From Olsenella sp. Marseille-P4559 (GTDB taxonomy: Bacteria; Actinomycetota; Coriobacteriia; Coriobacteriales; Atopobiaceae), in contig NZ_LR027574.1 in assembly GCF_900605015.1 (NCBI RefSeq), positions 290,076 through 354,075 on the forward strand: a stretch of DNA of 64,000 nucleotides, in the 5' to 3' direction. Positions 15,173 to 23,185 of the stretch are shown here, piece after piece (within the stretch, counting starts at the first letter, position 1; every line of letters starts with the position of its first letter). A program made the position numbers and the translations under genes. The notes under the pieces were generated by a model that searched no databases, was not told the origin of the DNA, and saw nothing but the letters and a program-made list of their open reading frames with translations.

Positions 15173-17476
15173 GTGCGTTTCGCGAGCGTCGCGCTCGACA
15201 TACCCACGCGCGCCCTTGAGGGCACGTTTGACTACGCCATCCCCGAAGCCCTTGAGGGCCAGGCAGTCGTTGGCACCACGGTGCTCGTGCCCTTCTCGCA
15301 CAGAAGCGCCGTGGGCTACGTGATGGCCACCTCGGACGAGCCACCCGCAGACGTGGCGCCCGCACGCTTGCTCGCGGTGTCGCAGGTGCTCGCACCCGCG
15401 GCCTTTGGCCCGCACTCTGCGGCCGTTGCCCGCTGGATCGCGCACGAGTACGCTTGCCCCCTTGCCGACGCCGTCCGGCTCTTTCTCGCCCCAGGCCAGA
15501 AGGTCCGCGTGACCCGCGAGTCGCCTGACGCCCCATGGGAACTTGTTGCCGAGAAGGCCGTACCCGCCGACGCCCGCTGGGTCTCTCTGGCCCCCGGCGC
15601 AAAGGGCTTCGAGCCCGCACGCAATGCGAGTCGCCAGCGAGCGGTGCTCGAGGCCCTCTCTGCCGGGGCCATGCGCCTGGCGGAGCTCTCGGCCACCATC
15701 CCCGGCGCCTCGTCGGTTGTGAATGCTCTGGCAAGGCGCGGCATCGTGAGCGTCGAGACGCGTCGTCAGATCCGCGGGGGAGAGGCCACCACGCTCTCCT
15801 CGGCGCAGGCCACAAGACCGGAGCTCCTCACGGCCGGCCAGCTCGCGGCCGTTGCCGCCATCGACGAGGCACGCTCCCGCGCGGCTGGCGACGTGGTCCT
15901 CGTCGACGGCGTGACCGGGTCTGGCAAGACCGAGGTCTACCTCGAGGCCATCGAGAGAACCCTCGCCACTGGCAAAGGCGCGCTCGTCCTTGTGCCCGAG
16001 ATCTCGCTCACGGCGCAGACCGTGGGTCGCTTTCGCTCGCGCTTTGGCGACGACGTGGCGGTTCTCCACTCGCGTCTCTCGACCGGCGAGCGCTTCGACC
16101 AATGGGACCTTGTGCGCCAGGGGGCCGTCCGCGTGGTGGTGGGCGCGCGCTCCGCGCTCTTCGCGCCGCTTGCCAACGTGGGCCTCATTATCATCGACGA
16201 GGAGCACGAGTCCTCCTACAAGCAGGACTCGAGCCCGCGCTACCACGCGCGCGAGGTCGCAGCGCGTATGGCCAAGGAGTGGGGCTGCGCGCTGGTGCTT
16301 GGCTCGGCTACGCCCTCGCTCGAGAGCCTCTATCGCTGTGAGGTGGGCTCGTGGTGCGGCGCCCACTGGACGCGCGTCGAGATGCCCGAGAGGCCCGGCG
16401 GCGCCGTGTTGCCAAAGGTCACCATCGTAGACATGGCGTCGCAGTTCAGAGGCGGATCGCGCTCGGTCTTCTCGGAGCCCCTGCGTCGTGCCCTCGAGGG
16501 AGTGGCCGTTCGGCGCGAGAAGGCCGTCTTGCTTCTCAACAGGCGAGGGTTCGCGAACTTCCTCATGTGCCGCGAGTGCGGGTGCGTGCCCGAGTGTCCA
16601 CACTGCTCGACGGCCCTTACATACCACGAGCGTACGCACTCGCTCATGTGCCACTCCTGTGGCCGCAGCTGGCCCGTGCGCGCCTACCCCGACCCGTCTA
16701 CGCGCTGCCCCAACTGTGGCAGCCGCTACCTCGGTGCCTATGGTGTGGGCACCCAACGCGTCGAGGACGAGCTTGCCGTGCTCTTGCCTGAGGGGGTCGA
16801 GGTCATCCGCATGGACGCAGACACCACGCGCACGAAGGGTGCCCACCAGCACCTGCTCGAGCGCTTTGATGCGGCGGAGTGCGCCGTACTTGTGGGCACG
16901 CAGATGATAGCCAAGGGCCTCGACTTCCCCGAAGTCACGCTCGTGGGGGTCATAAACGCAGACACCATGCTCAAGCTGCCGGACTTCCGCGCCGCCGAGC
17001 GCACCTATGACCTCTTGGAGCAGGTGGCCGGCCGTGCCGGCAGGGGAGGACACCCCGGAGAGGTTGTCATCCAGACATACTGGGCCACACATCCGGCAAT
17101 GCGCGCGGTCCTCTCGCACCGTCGAAGCGTCTTTCTCGTGCCAGAGCTCGAGGAGCGCAAGGAGGCCTCATACCCTCCGTTCTCGCGCCTTGCTAACGTG
17201 CTCGTGTGGGGGAGAGATGCCCGTGCTGTGGGAAACGCCTCGGCCAAGATGGCGGACGCGTTGCGCGAGAAGGTCGGCGACCTTTCGGGTTGGGAGGTCT
17301 TGGGACCTGCGGACTGTGTCAAGGCGCGCGTGAAGGACAGGTCCCGCCGTCACGTCATGGTGAAGGCTCCTCTCGACGCCGACCTGGGTGGCGTGGTGTC
17401 TGAGTGCGCTGCAGGGATTGGCCGTGGGATGGGTATTAACATGGCATTGGACATTGACGCCTATGACCTCATGTAG
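15173..17476 (+). CDS. priA: Primosomal protein N' (replication restart helicase PriA)
   Basis: 767-residue helicase that reloads the replisome at stalled forks. An N-terminal 3'-DNA-binding domain (about 1-105) is followed by the helicase core: Walker A VTGSGKTE near 247-254, DEEH near 342-345, and a zinc-binding insertion with paired cysteines from about 466 to 520 (CRECGC, CPHC, CHSCG, CPNCG). QVAGRAGRGG marks the last helicase motif. All eight zinc ligands appear present, and no Walker residue is missing. GTG 15173 is the start. First gene of priA-def-fmt-rsmB. Confidence 0.96.
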   Translation: MRFASVALDIPTRALEGTFDYAIPEALEGQAVVGTTVLVPFSHRSAVGYVMATSDEPPADVAPARLLAVSQVLAPAAFGPHSAAVARWIAHEYACPLADAVRLFLAPGQKVRVTRESPDAPWELVAEKAVPADARWVSLAPGAKGFEPARNASRQRAVLEALSAGAMRLAELSATIPGASSVVNALARRGIVSVETRRQIRGGEATTLSSAQATRPELLTAGQLAAVAAIDEARSRAAGDVVLVDGVTGSGKTEVYLEAIERTLATGKGALVLVPEISLTAQTVGRFRSRFGDDVAVLHSRLSTGERFDQWDLVRQGAVRVVVGARSALFAPLANVGLIIIDEEHESSYKQDSSPRYHAREVAARMAKEWGCALVLGSATPSLESLYRCEVGSWCGAHWTRVEMPERPGGAVLPKVTIVDMASQFRGGSRSVFSEPLRRALEGVAVRREKAVLLLNRRGFANFLMCRECGCVPECPHCSTALTYHERTHSLMCHSCGRSWPVRAYPDPSTRCPNCGSRYLGAYGVGTQRVEDELAVLLPEGVEVIRMDADTTRTKGAHQHLLERFDAAECAVLVGTQMIAKGLDFPEVTLVGVINADTMLKLPDFRAAERTYDLLEQVAGRAGRGGHPGEVVIQTYWATHPAMRAVLSHRRSVFLVPELEERKEASYPPFSRLANVLVWGRDARAVGNASAKMADALREKVGDLSGWEVLGPADCVKARVKDRSRRHVMVKAPLDADLGGVVSECAAGIGRGMGINMALDIDAYDLM

Positions 17477-17522
17477 GCAAAGACATACTCGCGCGGCGCT
17501 GTCGCGCTGTATTGGAGGAGCT

Positions 17523-18077
17523 ATGAACCCGCTCGATGACATTGTGCTCTCGCCCGCACCCGTGCTTTCTGAGGAGTGCGCACCTATCGACAAGATCGAT
17601 GACGAGATTCGTGAGCTTGCCAAGCGCATGCTGCGCGACATGTATGCTGCAGACGGATGTGGCCTTGCTGCTCCGCAGGTGGGCGTCGCAAGGCAGCTCG
17701 TCGTTATCGACGTTGAGTGGTCGGGCAAGGGCTCCAAGAAAAACCCGTACGTGCTCATCAACCCTAAAATCATCACGGCGGATGGGCCCGAGCGCACCAT
17801 GGGCGAGGGTTGCCTTTCCTTCCCCGGCATCACCGTGGATGTCAAGCGCCCCAGCCATGTGGTGGTGCAGGCGCTCAGCCTCGACGGCGACCTCATGCAA
17901 TACGAGGCAGCCGACAACCTGCTTGCTGTGTGCCTGCAGCACGAGATTGACCACCTGCATGGTGTGACCATGATCGATCACCTCTCGCCCTCGGTGCGCG
18001 TGCGCGCGATGTCCGAGTACCAAGACGCGCTCGAGGCCGGTGCGCGCCCCGGTGACGTGGGAGCTGGGGAGGACTAG
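17523..18077 (+). CDS. def: Peptide deformylase
   Basis: 184-residue metalloenzyme that removes the formyl group from nascent proteins. All three family motifs are present: GCGLAAPQVG at 45-54, EGCLS at 95-99 (metal Cys97) and HEIDH at 140-144. ATG 17523 follows GGAGGAG, 46 bp after priA. It ends 1 bp before fmt, the enzyme that adds the formyl group to initiator tRNA, so the two act on the same cycle. Confidence 0.96.
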   Translation: MNPLDDIVLSPAPVLSEECAPIDKIDDEIRELAKRMLRDMYAADGCGLAAPQVGVARQLVVIDVEWSGKGSKKNPYVLINPKIITADGPERTMGEGCLSFPGITVDVKRPSHVVVQALSLDGDLMQYEAADNLLAVCLQHEIDHLHGVTMIDHLSPSVRVRAMSEYQDALEAGARPGDVGAGED

Positions 18078-18078
18078 C

Positions 18079-19005
18079 ATGCGCATCGTCTTCATGGGCA
18101 CCCCCGAGTTTGCGGTACCGTCGCTCGAGGCTCTTGCTGCCGCGCATGACGTTACGCTCGTGGTGACGCGACCGGACGCCGTTCGCTCGCGTGGGAAGAA
18201 GCTCGAGCCCTCGCCGATAAAGGCCCGTGCGCTTGGGCTGGGCCTTCCCGTGCTCGAGACAAGGCGTATGGACGCCGAGGCAATCGATGCCGTGCGGGCG
18301 GTCGCACCAGACCTCATCTGCGTGGTGGCATTTGGCTGCATCCTGCCCGACGAGCTTCTCGCCGTGGCGCCCTTGGGTGCCATCAACGTGCACGGCTCGC
18401 TTCTGCCGCGCTGGCGTGGTGCGGCCCCCATCCAGCGGGCCATTCTCGCCGGTGACGAGCGTACGGGCGTCTCGATCATGCGTGTGGCGCACAATCTGGA
18501 CGCGGGCGCGTGGTGCCGCCAGGTGTCCGTGCCTGTTGGCACCAAGACGGCAAGCCAGCTCTTTGACGAGCTTGCACGGATTGGTGCCCACGAGCTGGTT
18601 GCAGCGGTGGCGCAGATTGCTGATGGTACGGCGACCTGGCACGAACAGAACCCAGCCCTGGTTACGATTGCCGAGAAGGTCAAGAAGGGCGAGATGCGCC
18701 TCGACCCGTTCGACGCATGTGCGACAAACGCCCTGCGCATCCAGGCGTCGACCGATGCTGCGCCGGCACGCTGCCAGGTTGCGGGCAAGGGTGTGCGCAT
18801 CGTGCTTGCTGCCGTTGCCGGGGACGACGCACCGCACGTTGCTACGGGAGACGTCGTCCTCGGCCACGGGCGTGTGTTCCTCGGCTGCGCCGATGGTGTG
18901 CTTGAGCCGCTGCGCGTGAAGCCCGACGGCAGGCGCGAGATAGATGCCTCCGCCTGGGTCCAGGGCCTGCGTGCTACCGACGGTGCCACCTGGGGGCGTG
19001 CCTAG
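18079..19005 (+). CDS. fmt: Methionyl-tRNA formyltransferase
   Basis: 308 residues; transfers formyl from 10-formyl-THF to Met-tRNA-fMet. N-terminal MRIVFMGTPEFAVPSLEAL and the cofactor/catalytic motif HGSLLPRWRGAAPIQRAI with a following DAG (in LDAGAW) are canonical. The C-terminal OB domain begins near 205. ATG 18079 was chosen over an upstream in-frame GTG because GGGGAGGA precedes it and the family begins with this Met. Confidence 0.96.
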   Translation: MRIVFMGTPEFAVPSLEALAAAHDVTLVVTRPDAVRSRGKKLEPSPIKARALGLGLPVLETRRMDAEAIDAVRAVAPDLICVVAFGCILPDELLAVAPLGAINVHGSLLPRWRGAAPIQRAILAGDERTGVSIMRVAHNLDAGAWCRQVSVPVGTKTASQLFDELARIGAHELVAAVAQIADGTATWHEQNPALVTIAEKVKKGEMRLDPFDACATNALRIQASTDAAPARCQVAGKGVRIVLAAVAGDDAPHVATGDVVLGHGRVFLGCADGVLEPLRVKPDGRREIDASAWVQGLRATDGATWGRA

Positions 19006-19008
19006 CGC

Positions 19009-20445
19009 ATGGCCTCTCTTTCACCCGCCCGCATCGCAGCCGCGGACGTTCTCTCCCGCGTGAGGCGCAGAAACGCCCGTGCACGCGACCTGCTGCGTGT
19101 CTCGGCACCTGTGGCTCGCCTGACGCCTGCCGATCGTGCGCTGGCAACCAGGTTTACCCTAGGGGCCGTTCGCGCCTCAGGCGCCATCGACGCACTTCTC
19201 GACGCACACCTGCGCCGCAGCCACCTCGAGCCGCGCATGCGAGATGCGCTGCGCATCTCGGCCCTCGAGCTCCTGTGGCTCGCGACGCCCGTGCCTGTGG
19301 CGCTGAGCCAGGGGGTCGAGCTTGTGCGGCGCGTCTCTCCTCGTGGTGCGGGCCTTGCCAACGCGGTGCTTCACCGTGTAGCGGAGGAGGACGTGCCTGC
19401 GCTCGCCCAAGCCCGCAAGCGCGTGGAGAGCGGAAGCTGCACCACTTCCGATATCGCGCTTGTTGCCGCGCTCCCGGCATGGCTTGCGGGCGAACTGGTG
19501 GTCTCGCTGGGAATCGAGAGCGCGTGCCACATGGCGCTCTCTGCTATGGAGGCCCCTGGGGCCTACGTGGCCGGAAACGCCTGCCTGCACGACGATGACG
19601 AGGCCGAGCGGCTCCTCTCCGCAGCCGGCCTCATCCCGCGCGCTACCTGCCTTCCCGGGTGCCTCACGCTGTTCTCGGCTGCGGGCCTTGCCAAGTCTGG
19701 GCTGGTGGACGCGGCAGACGTTGTTCCTGCGGACATGGCGGCGCAGGTCGTGGCCTGGCTTGCCTCGCCTGCGCCTTCCACGCGCATGCTGGAAGTCGGG
19801 CAGGGGAGAGGCACCAAGTCACTACTGCTCGAGTGCTGTGCGCAGCGGCGTGGTGGGCTTGCGCAGCTCTCCGCGGTCGAGCTCGAGGCATTCAAGGTTG
19901 CCGTGTCGCGTGCACGCATGGAGCGAGCGGGCCTTGGCGCCTTTGTGACCTGCACTGCGTTTGACGGATGTCGTCTTGGCGAGCAGGACCTTCCGCAGGA
20001 GATTGCGGGTTCTTTCGACTCCGTGCTTGTTGACGCGCCCTGCTCGGGGACGGGTACGCTTCGCCGCCACCCAGAGATTGCCTGGTCACTCCAGGAGTCC
20101 GCGGTTCATGTGGAGGGCCGCTCGCTTCCGGAGCTTCAGCTGGCGATGTTCCAGGCGGCTTCCGAGCGCGTTGGGGCCGGTGGTACGCTGGCATATGCGA
20201 CCTGCTCAGAGCTTCGCGAGGAGGACGAGAGCATTGTTGCGGCCTTCCTGGCAAGCCCCAAAGGCGCGCGCTTCTCGCTTGTGAGCCCGCGCGTGACACC
20301 CGCCTTCGCCGCGCTGCCGCCTGAGGCCCAGGGTCTGGTAGCCACCATGATTGGCGACGATGGCATGCTGCGCACCTCTCGCGCGGACAGTGCGGATTTG
20401 CCGCTTGATGGGCACTTTCTGGCGCTTCTCATGTGTGCGGTATAG
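19009..20445 (+). CDS. rsmB: 16S rRNA (cytosine-967-C5)-methyltransferase
   Basis: 478-residue RsmB/NOP methyltransferase. A NusB-like helical domain (about 5-135) precedes the SAM-binding fold with MLEVGQGRGTKS near 259-270. The two catalytic cysteines are C345 in VDAPCSGTGTL and C399 in ATCSELREED. The usual motif I is more often AAPGGKT; VGQGRGTKS here is a divergent form. It starts 3 bp after fmt. Last gene of the priA run; a repeat array follows. Confidence 0.93.
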   Translation: MASLSPARIAAADVLSRVRRRNARARDLLRVSAPVARLTPADRALATRFTLGAVRASGAIDALLDAHLRRSHLEPRMRDALRISALELLWLATPVPVALSQGVELVRRVSPRGAGLANAVLHRVAEEDVPALAQARKRVESGSCTTSDIALVAALPAWLAGELVVSLGIESACHMALSAMEAPGAYVAGNACLHDDDEAERLLSAAGLIPRATCLPGCLTLFSAAGLAKSGLVDAADVVPADMAAQVVAWLASPAPSTRMLEVGQGRGTKSLLLECCAQRRGGLAQLSAVELEAFKVAVSRARMERAGLGAFVTCTAFDGCRLGEQDLPQEIAGSFDSVLVDAPCSGTGTLRRHPEIAWSLQESAVHVEGRSLPELQLAMFQAASERVGAGGTLAYATCSELREEDESIVAAFLASPKGARFSLVSPRVTPAFAALPPEAQGLVATMIGDDGMLRTSRADSADLPLDGHFLALLMCAV

Positions 20446-20465
20446 GGGCTCGCGACGCGGCCGGA

Positions 20466-20730
20466 CGGGCGGGAAGTTGGGTTGGTGCGTACGCTCATCC
20501 CTGCGTTTCTGCCGATTCCGCCCTTGGGAGTTATGAGCTGTCAAAAAGGCGATGGCGTGCGTACGCATGACCCCGCACTTTTGGCAAGACCCCTGCGTTT
20601 GCCCAGTTGGGCGGGAGGGACTTGGCAATAGGTGGGGGTAGTGCGTACGCACGACCCGGGTTTCTCGCCAGCGGACGGCCCTATGGGGTCCAATCTGGTA
20701 GAAGCCAGAGGTGGTGCGCGCACCTTCGGG
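20466..20730. repeat. Repeat family B array 1 (GTGCGTACGCAC palindromes)
   Basis: The 441-bp gap after rsmB holds no gene. The 12-bp palindrome GTGCGTACGCAC occurs perfectly at 20641-20652 and with one change at 20485-20496 and 20557-20568; a degenerate GGTGCGCGCACC follows at 20713-20724. Spacing is 72, 84 and about 72 bp. Each palindrome follows a GGCAGAAAGG-like stretch, and each spacer contains a TTTCTGCC- or TTTGCC-like arm that can pair with it. A second, homologous array lies at 44209-44410. Confidence 0.8.
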
Positions 20731-20886
20731 TTTCCTGCCGCCGGAGACTCCACCAGAGGGCGAGCGCAGCCCCATCCCTCTTTATCCACAGATCTGCGAT
20801 TCTCTTCATTCTCAATGGCATACTGTCTGGCTTCGGACTATTATGGCTCACGCATTGTTCGAAATCGTACTAGTTTGGGGTGCTAC

Positions 20887-21417
20887 ATGCCGGACGAGCA
20901 GTTTGGCATTGCGGAGGCGGAGGGAGTTCCCGTTCCTACGGTCCGTGATATGGATATCGCTTGCCAAGAGGTCAATCGCCTCTACTATGAGATTTCAAAG
21001 GGGTGCGGCGTCTCCGAGACCGCGTGCTGGATTCTCTTTGATGTGCTGGTCGCGGGTGGCAGCTGCCCTCAGAGCACCTTTGCCAGCATGCACTCGCTTT
21101 CGCGCCAGACGGTGAGCTCCACCATGAAGTCGCTTGTCGCACGGGGCCTGGTCTCGCTCGACTATGGCGAGGAGGACCGCAGAAGCAAGGTCGTGAGCCT
21201 CACTGCCAAAGGGCGGGCGTTTTGCGCCCGTCGCATCGAGCCTGCGCTTCGCGCCGAGCAGCGCGCCTTCGAGACCCTTTCCAAAGGCGAGCGCACCCAG
21301 TTCGTGGGCCTTGTCCGCCGCTATGCCGCGGCTGTCTCCGCCGAGGTGCGGGCCCTGCGTGACGTGACATCCGACGAGGCGAACAGAACGAAGGCATCCG
21401 ATGTCAGCCGATTGTGA
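20887..21417 (+). CDS. MarR family transcriptional regulator
   Basis: 176-residue winged-helix regulator. The DNA-reading part is SLSRQTVSSTMKSLVARGLVSL near 75-96 and the wing DYGEEDRRSKVVSLTAKG near 97-114; flanking helices form the dimer interface. ATG 20887 follows a weak GGGG site; the frame is open further upstream through the repeat array but that is not credible coding sequence. It overlaps the ABC exporter gene by 17 bp, so it very likely controls that exporter. Inducer unknown. Confidence 0.88.
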   Translation: MPDEQFGIAEAEGVPVPTVRDMDIACQEVNRLYYEISKGCGVSETACWILFDVLVAGGSCPQSTFASMHSLSRQTVSSTMKSLVARGLVSLDYGEEDRRSKVVSLTAKGRAFCARRIEPALRAEQRAFETLSKGERTQFVGLVRRYAAAVSAEVRALRDVTSDEANRTKASDVSRL

Positions 21418-23185
21418 CTACAGCAGGCGTGCGTCATGGAGGGTCTTGTCCGGTCTCATCCGCCCGCATCGCGGTCTGGCCGTGGCAGCTCTCGCGCTCT
21501 TGCTTGCCGACGTCGTAGGCATGCTGCTCGTTCCAACGCAGCTTGCAGCTCTTGTGAACGTTGCTGTGGGAAGCCACGATACCGCCGAGCTCACCTCGCA
21601 CGGGCTGGCCATGCTCGCCGCCGCTGTGCTGGGTTCGGGCGGTTGCGTGGCATCGTACTGGGCTATCTCGCGCCTTGCCGCCTACGTGGGACGAGACCTG
21701 CGCATGGCCGTCTACAAGAAGTCCCTTGCGCTCTCGGGCACCGACTTCAACGCGTTTGGCACGGGCTCCATGATCACGCGCACGCTCTCCGACGCCAACG
21801 TGGTGCAGCAGACCCTGCTCATGACGTTCATGATGGCCTTTCCGGCACCTGTGACCTGCGCGGTTGCCATCATCCTGGCGTATGGCATCGATCCTGTCAT
21901 GGGACGGATGCTCCTGGTTGTGACGCTGGCGATGCTTGCCATCTGCGTCCTGGCTATTGCCAAGGCCACACCGATCTTTCTTGCCATGCAGGGATTCATC
22001 GACCGCATGAACTCCCGCCTGCGCGAGGTTGTGACGGGCACCCGTGTCATCCGCGCCTTTGGCAAGGAGGAGCACGAGCGTGCCCGCCTGGACGAGACCT
22101 TCGAGGACTACGCGAGCAACGCCATCCGCGTCAACATGCTGTTCTCGGTGGCGGACTGCACGACGTTTTTCCTGATGAACATCGTGGAGGTGCTCGTGAT
22201 GTGGCTGGGTGCCGATCGCGTGGGCGCGGGTGCCATGCAGATCGGCTCCATCTCTGCGCTGCTCGAGTATGCCATTCTCATCATGTTCTTCATGATGATG
22301 GCGCAGTTTGCGATCATCCAGGTGCCCCGTGCGCTCTCGTGCCTCACGCGTGCGGCCGCCGTGCTTGACTCCGTACCCACCGTGACGGAGCCCGAGAAAC
22401 CAAAGCCCCTGGCGACGCCAGCGGATCCCCGACCCGGCGACGAGGTCGCACGCTTCTCGCACGCAAGCTTCCGCTTTGCGGACGCCGATGAGGACACCCT
22501 GCATGACCTCGACTTCTCCGTGAGGCGCGGCGAGGTCACGGCCATCATGGGCAACACGGGCTCGGGAAAGTCCACCGTGGCCAAGATGCTTCTGCGCTTC
22601 CACGACGTCACGAAGGGCGAGCTCGACGTGCTTGGGCGTGACGTTTGCGAAGTCACCCAACATGACCTGCGCGCCCACATTGCCTACGTCCCGCAGCAGG
22701 CCTGGCTCTTCTCGGGAACGATCGCCGAGAACCTCCGCGACGGCAATGCCGCCGCCACAGACGACGAGCTCTGGCACGCCCTCGACGTGGCCCAGACGAG
22801 CTTCGTGCGAGAACTGCCCGATGGCCTTGCCACGCGCGTCGCACAGGGAGGCTCGAACTTCTCGGGCGGCCAGCGGCAGCGGCTTGCGATTGCCCGTGCG
22901 CTTGTGCGTCGCGCCGACCTCTACGTCTTCGACGACTCCTTCTCGGCGCTCGACTACAAGACCGACGCGGCGCTGCGTCACGCCCTTGCAGGCGAGCTTG
23001 ACAACGAGGCCGTGGTCATCATCGCCCAGCGCGTGAGCACGGTGCGCCATGCGGCGCAGATTGTGGTTCTGGGCGACGGGCGTGTGGTGGGCCGCGGGAC
23101 CCACGAGGAGCTTATGGAGACGTGCCCGGCCTACCGCGACATTGTCGAGTCCCAGACGAGAGGAGGTGCGACTGCCAATGAGTGA
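21401..23185 (+). CDS. Heterodimeric ABC exporter subunit, degenerate-site half
   Basis: 594-residue half-transporter: six-helix membrane domain (about 18-310) then ATPase. Walker A GNTGSGKST is near 384, signature FSGGQRQR is intact, but Walker B reads YVFDDSFSALD (Asp replaces catalytic Glu) and the H-loop position is Gln in IIAQRVSTV. This is the pattern of the catalytically silent half in pairs such as TM287/TM288 or LmrCD. It overlaps the MarR gene upstream and its partner downstream by 8 bp. Likely a drug or peptide exporter; substrate cannot be read. Confidence 0.92.
   Translation: MSADCDYSRRASWRVLSGLIRPHRGLAVAALALLLADVVGMLLVPTQLAALVNVAVGSHDTAELTSHGLAMLAAAVLGSGGCVASYWAISRLAAYVGRDLRMAVYKKSLALSGTDFNAFGTGSMITRTLSDANVVQQTLLMTFMMAFPAPVTCAVAIILAYGIDPVMGRMLLVVTLAMLAICVLAIAKATPIFLAMQGFIDRMNSRLREVVTGTRVIRAFGKEEHERARLDETFEDYASNAIRVNMLFSVADCTTFFLMNIVEVLVMWLGADRVGAGAMQIGSISALLEYAILIMFFMMMAQFAIIQVPRALSCLTRAAAVLDSVPTVTEPEKPKPLATPADPRPGDEVARFSHASFRFADADEDTLHDLDFSVRRGEVTAIMGNTGSGKSTVAKMLLRFHDVTKGELDVLGRDVCEVTQHDLRAHIAYVPQQAWLFSGTIAENLRDGNAAATDDELWHALDVAQTSFVRELPDGLATRVAQGGSNFSGGQRQRLAIARALVRRADLYVFDDSFSALDYKTDAALRHALAGELDNEAVVIIAQRVSTVRHAAQIVVLGDGRVVGRGTHEELMETCPAYRDIVESQTRGGATANE

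Noticed and set aside
20466-20730. Regularly spaced repeats resembling a CRISPR array
   Set aside because: The repeats are only 12 bp and palindromic, spacers are 60-72 bp and similar to one another, and no cas gene is near.
20632-20886. Longer N-terminus for the MarR regulator
   Set aside because: It would translate the repeat array; the MarR fold is complete from 20887.
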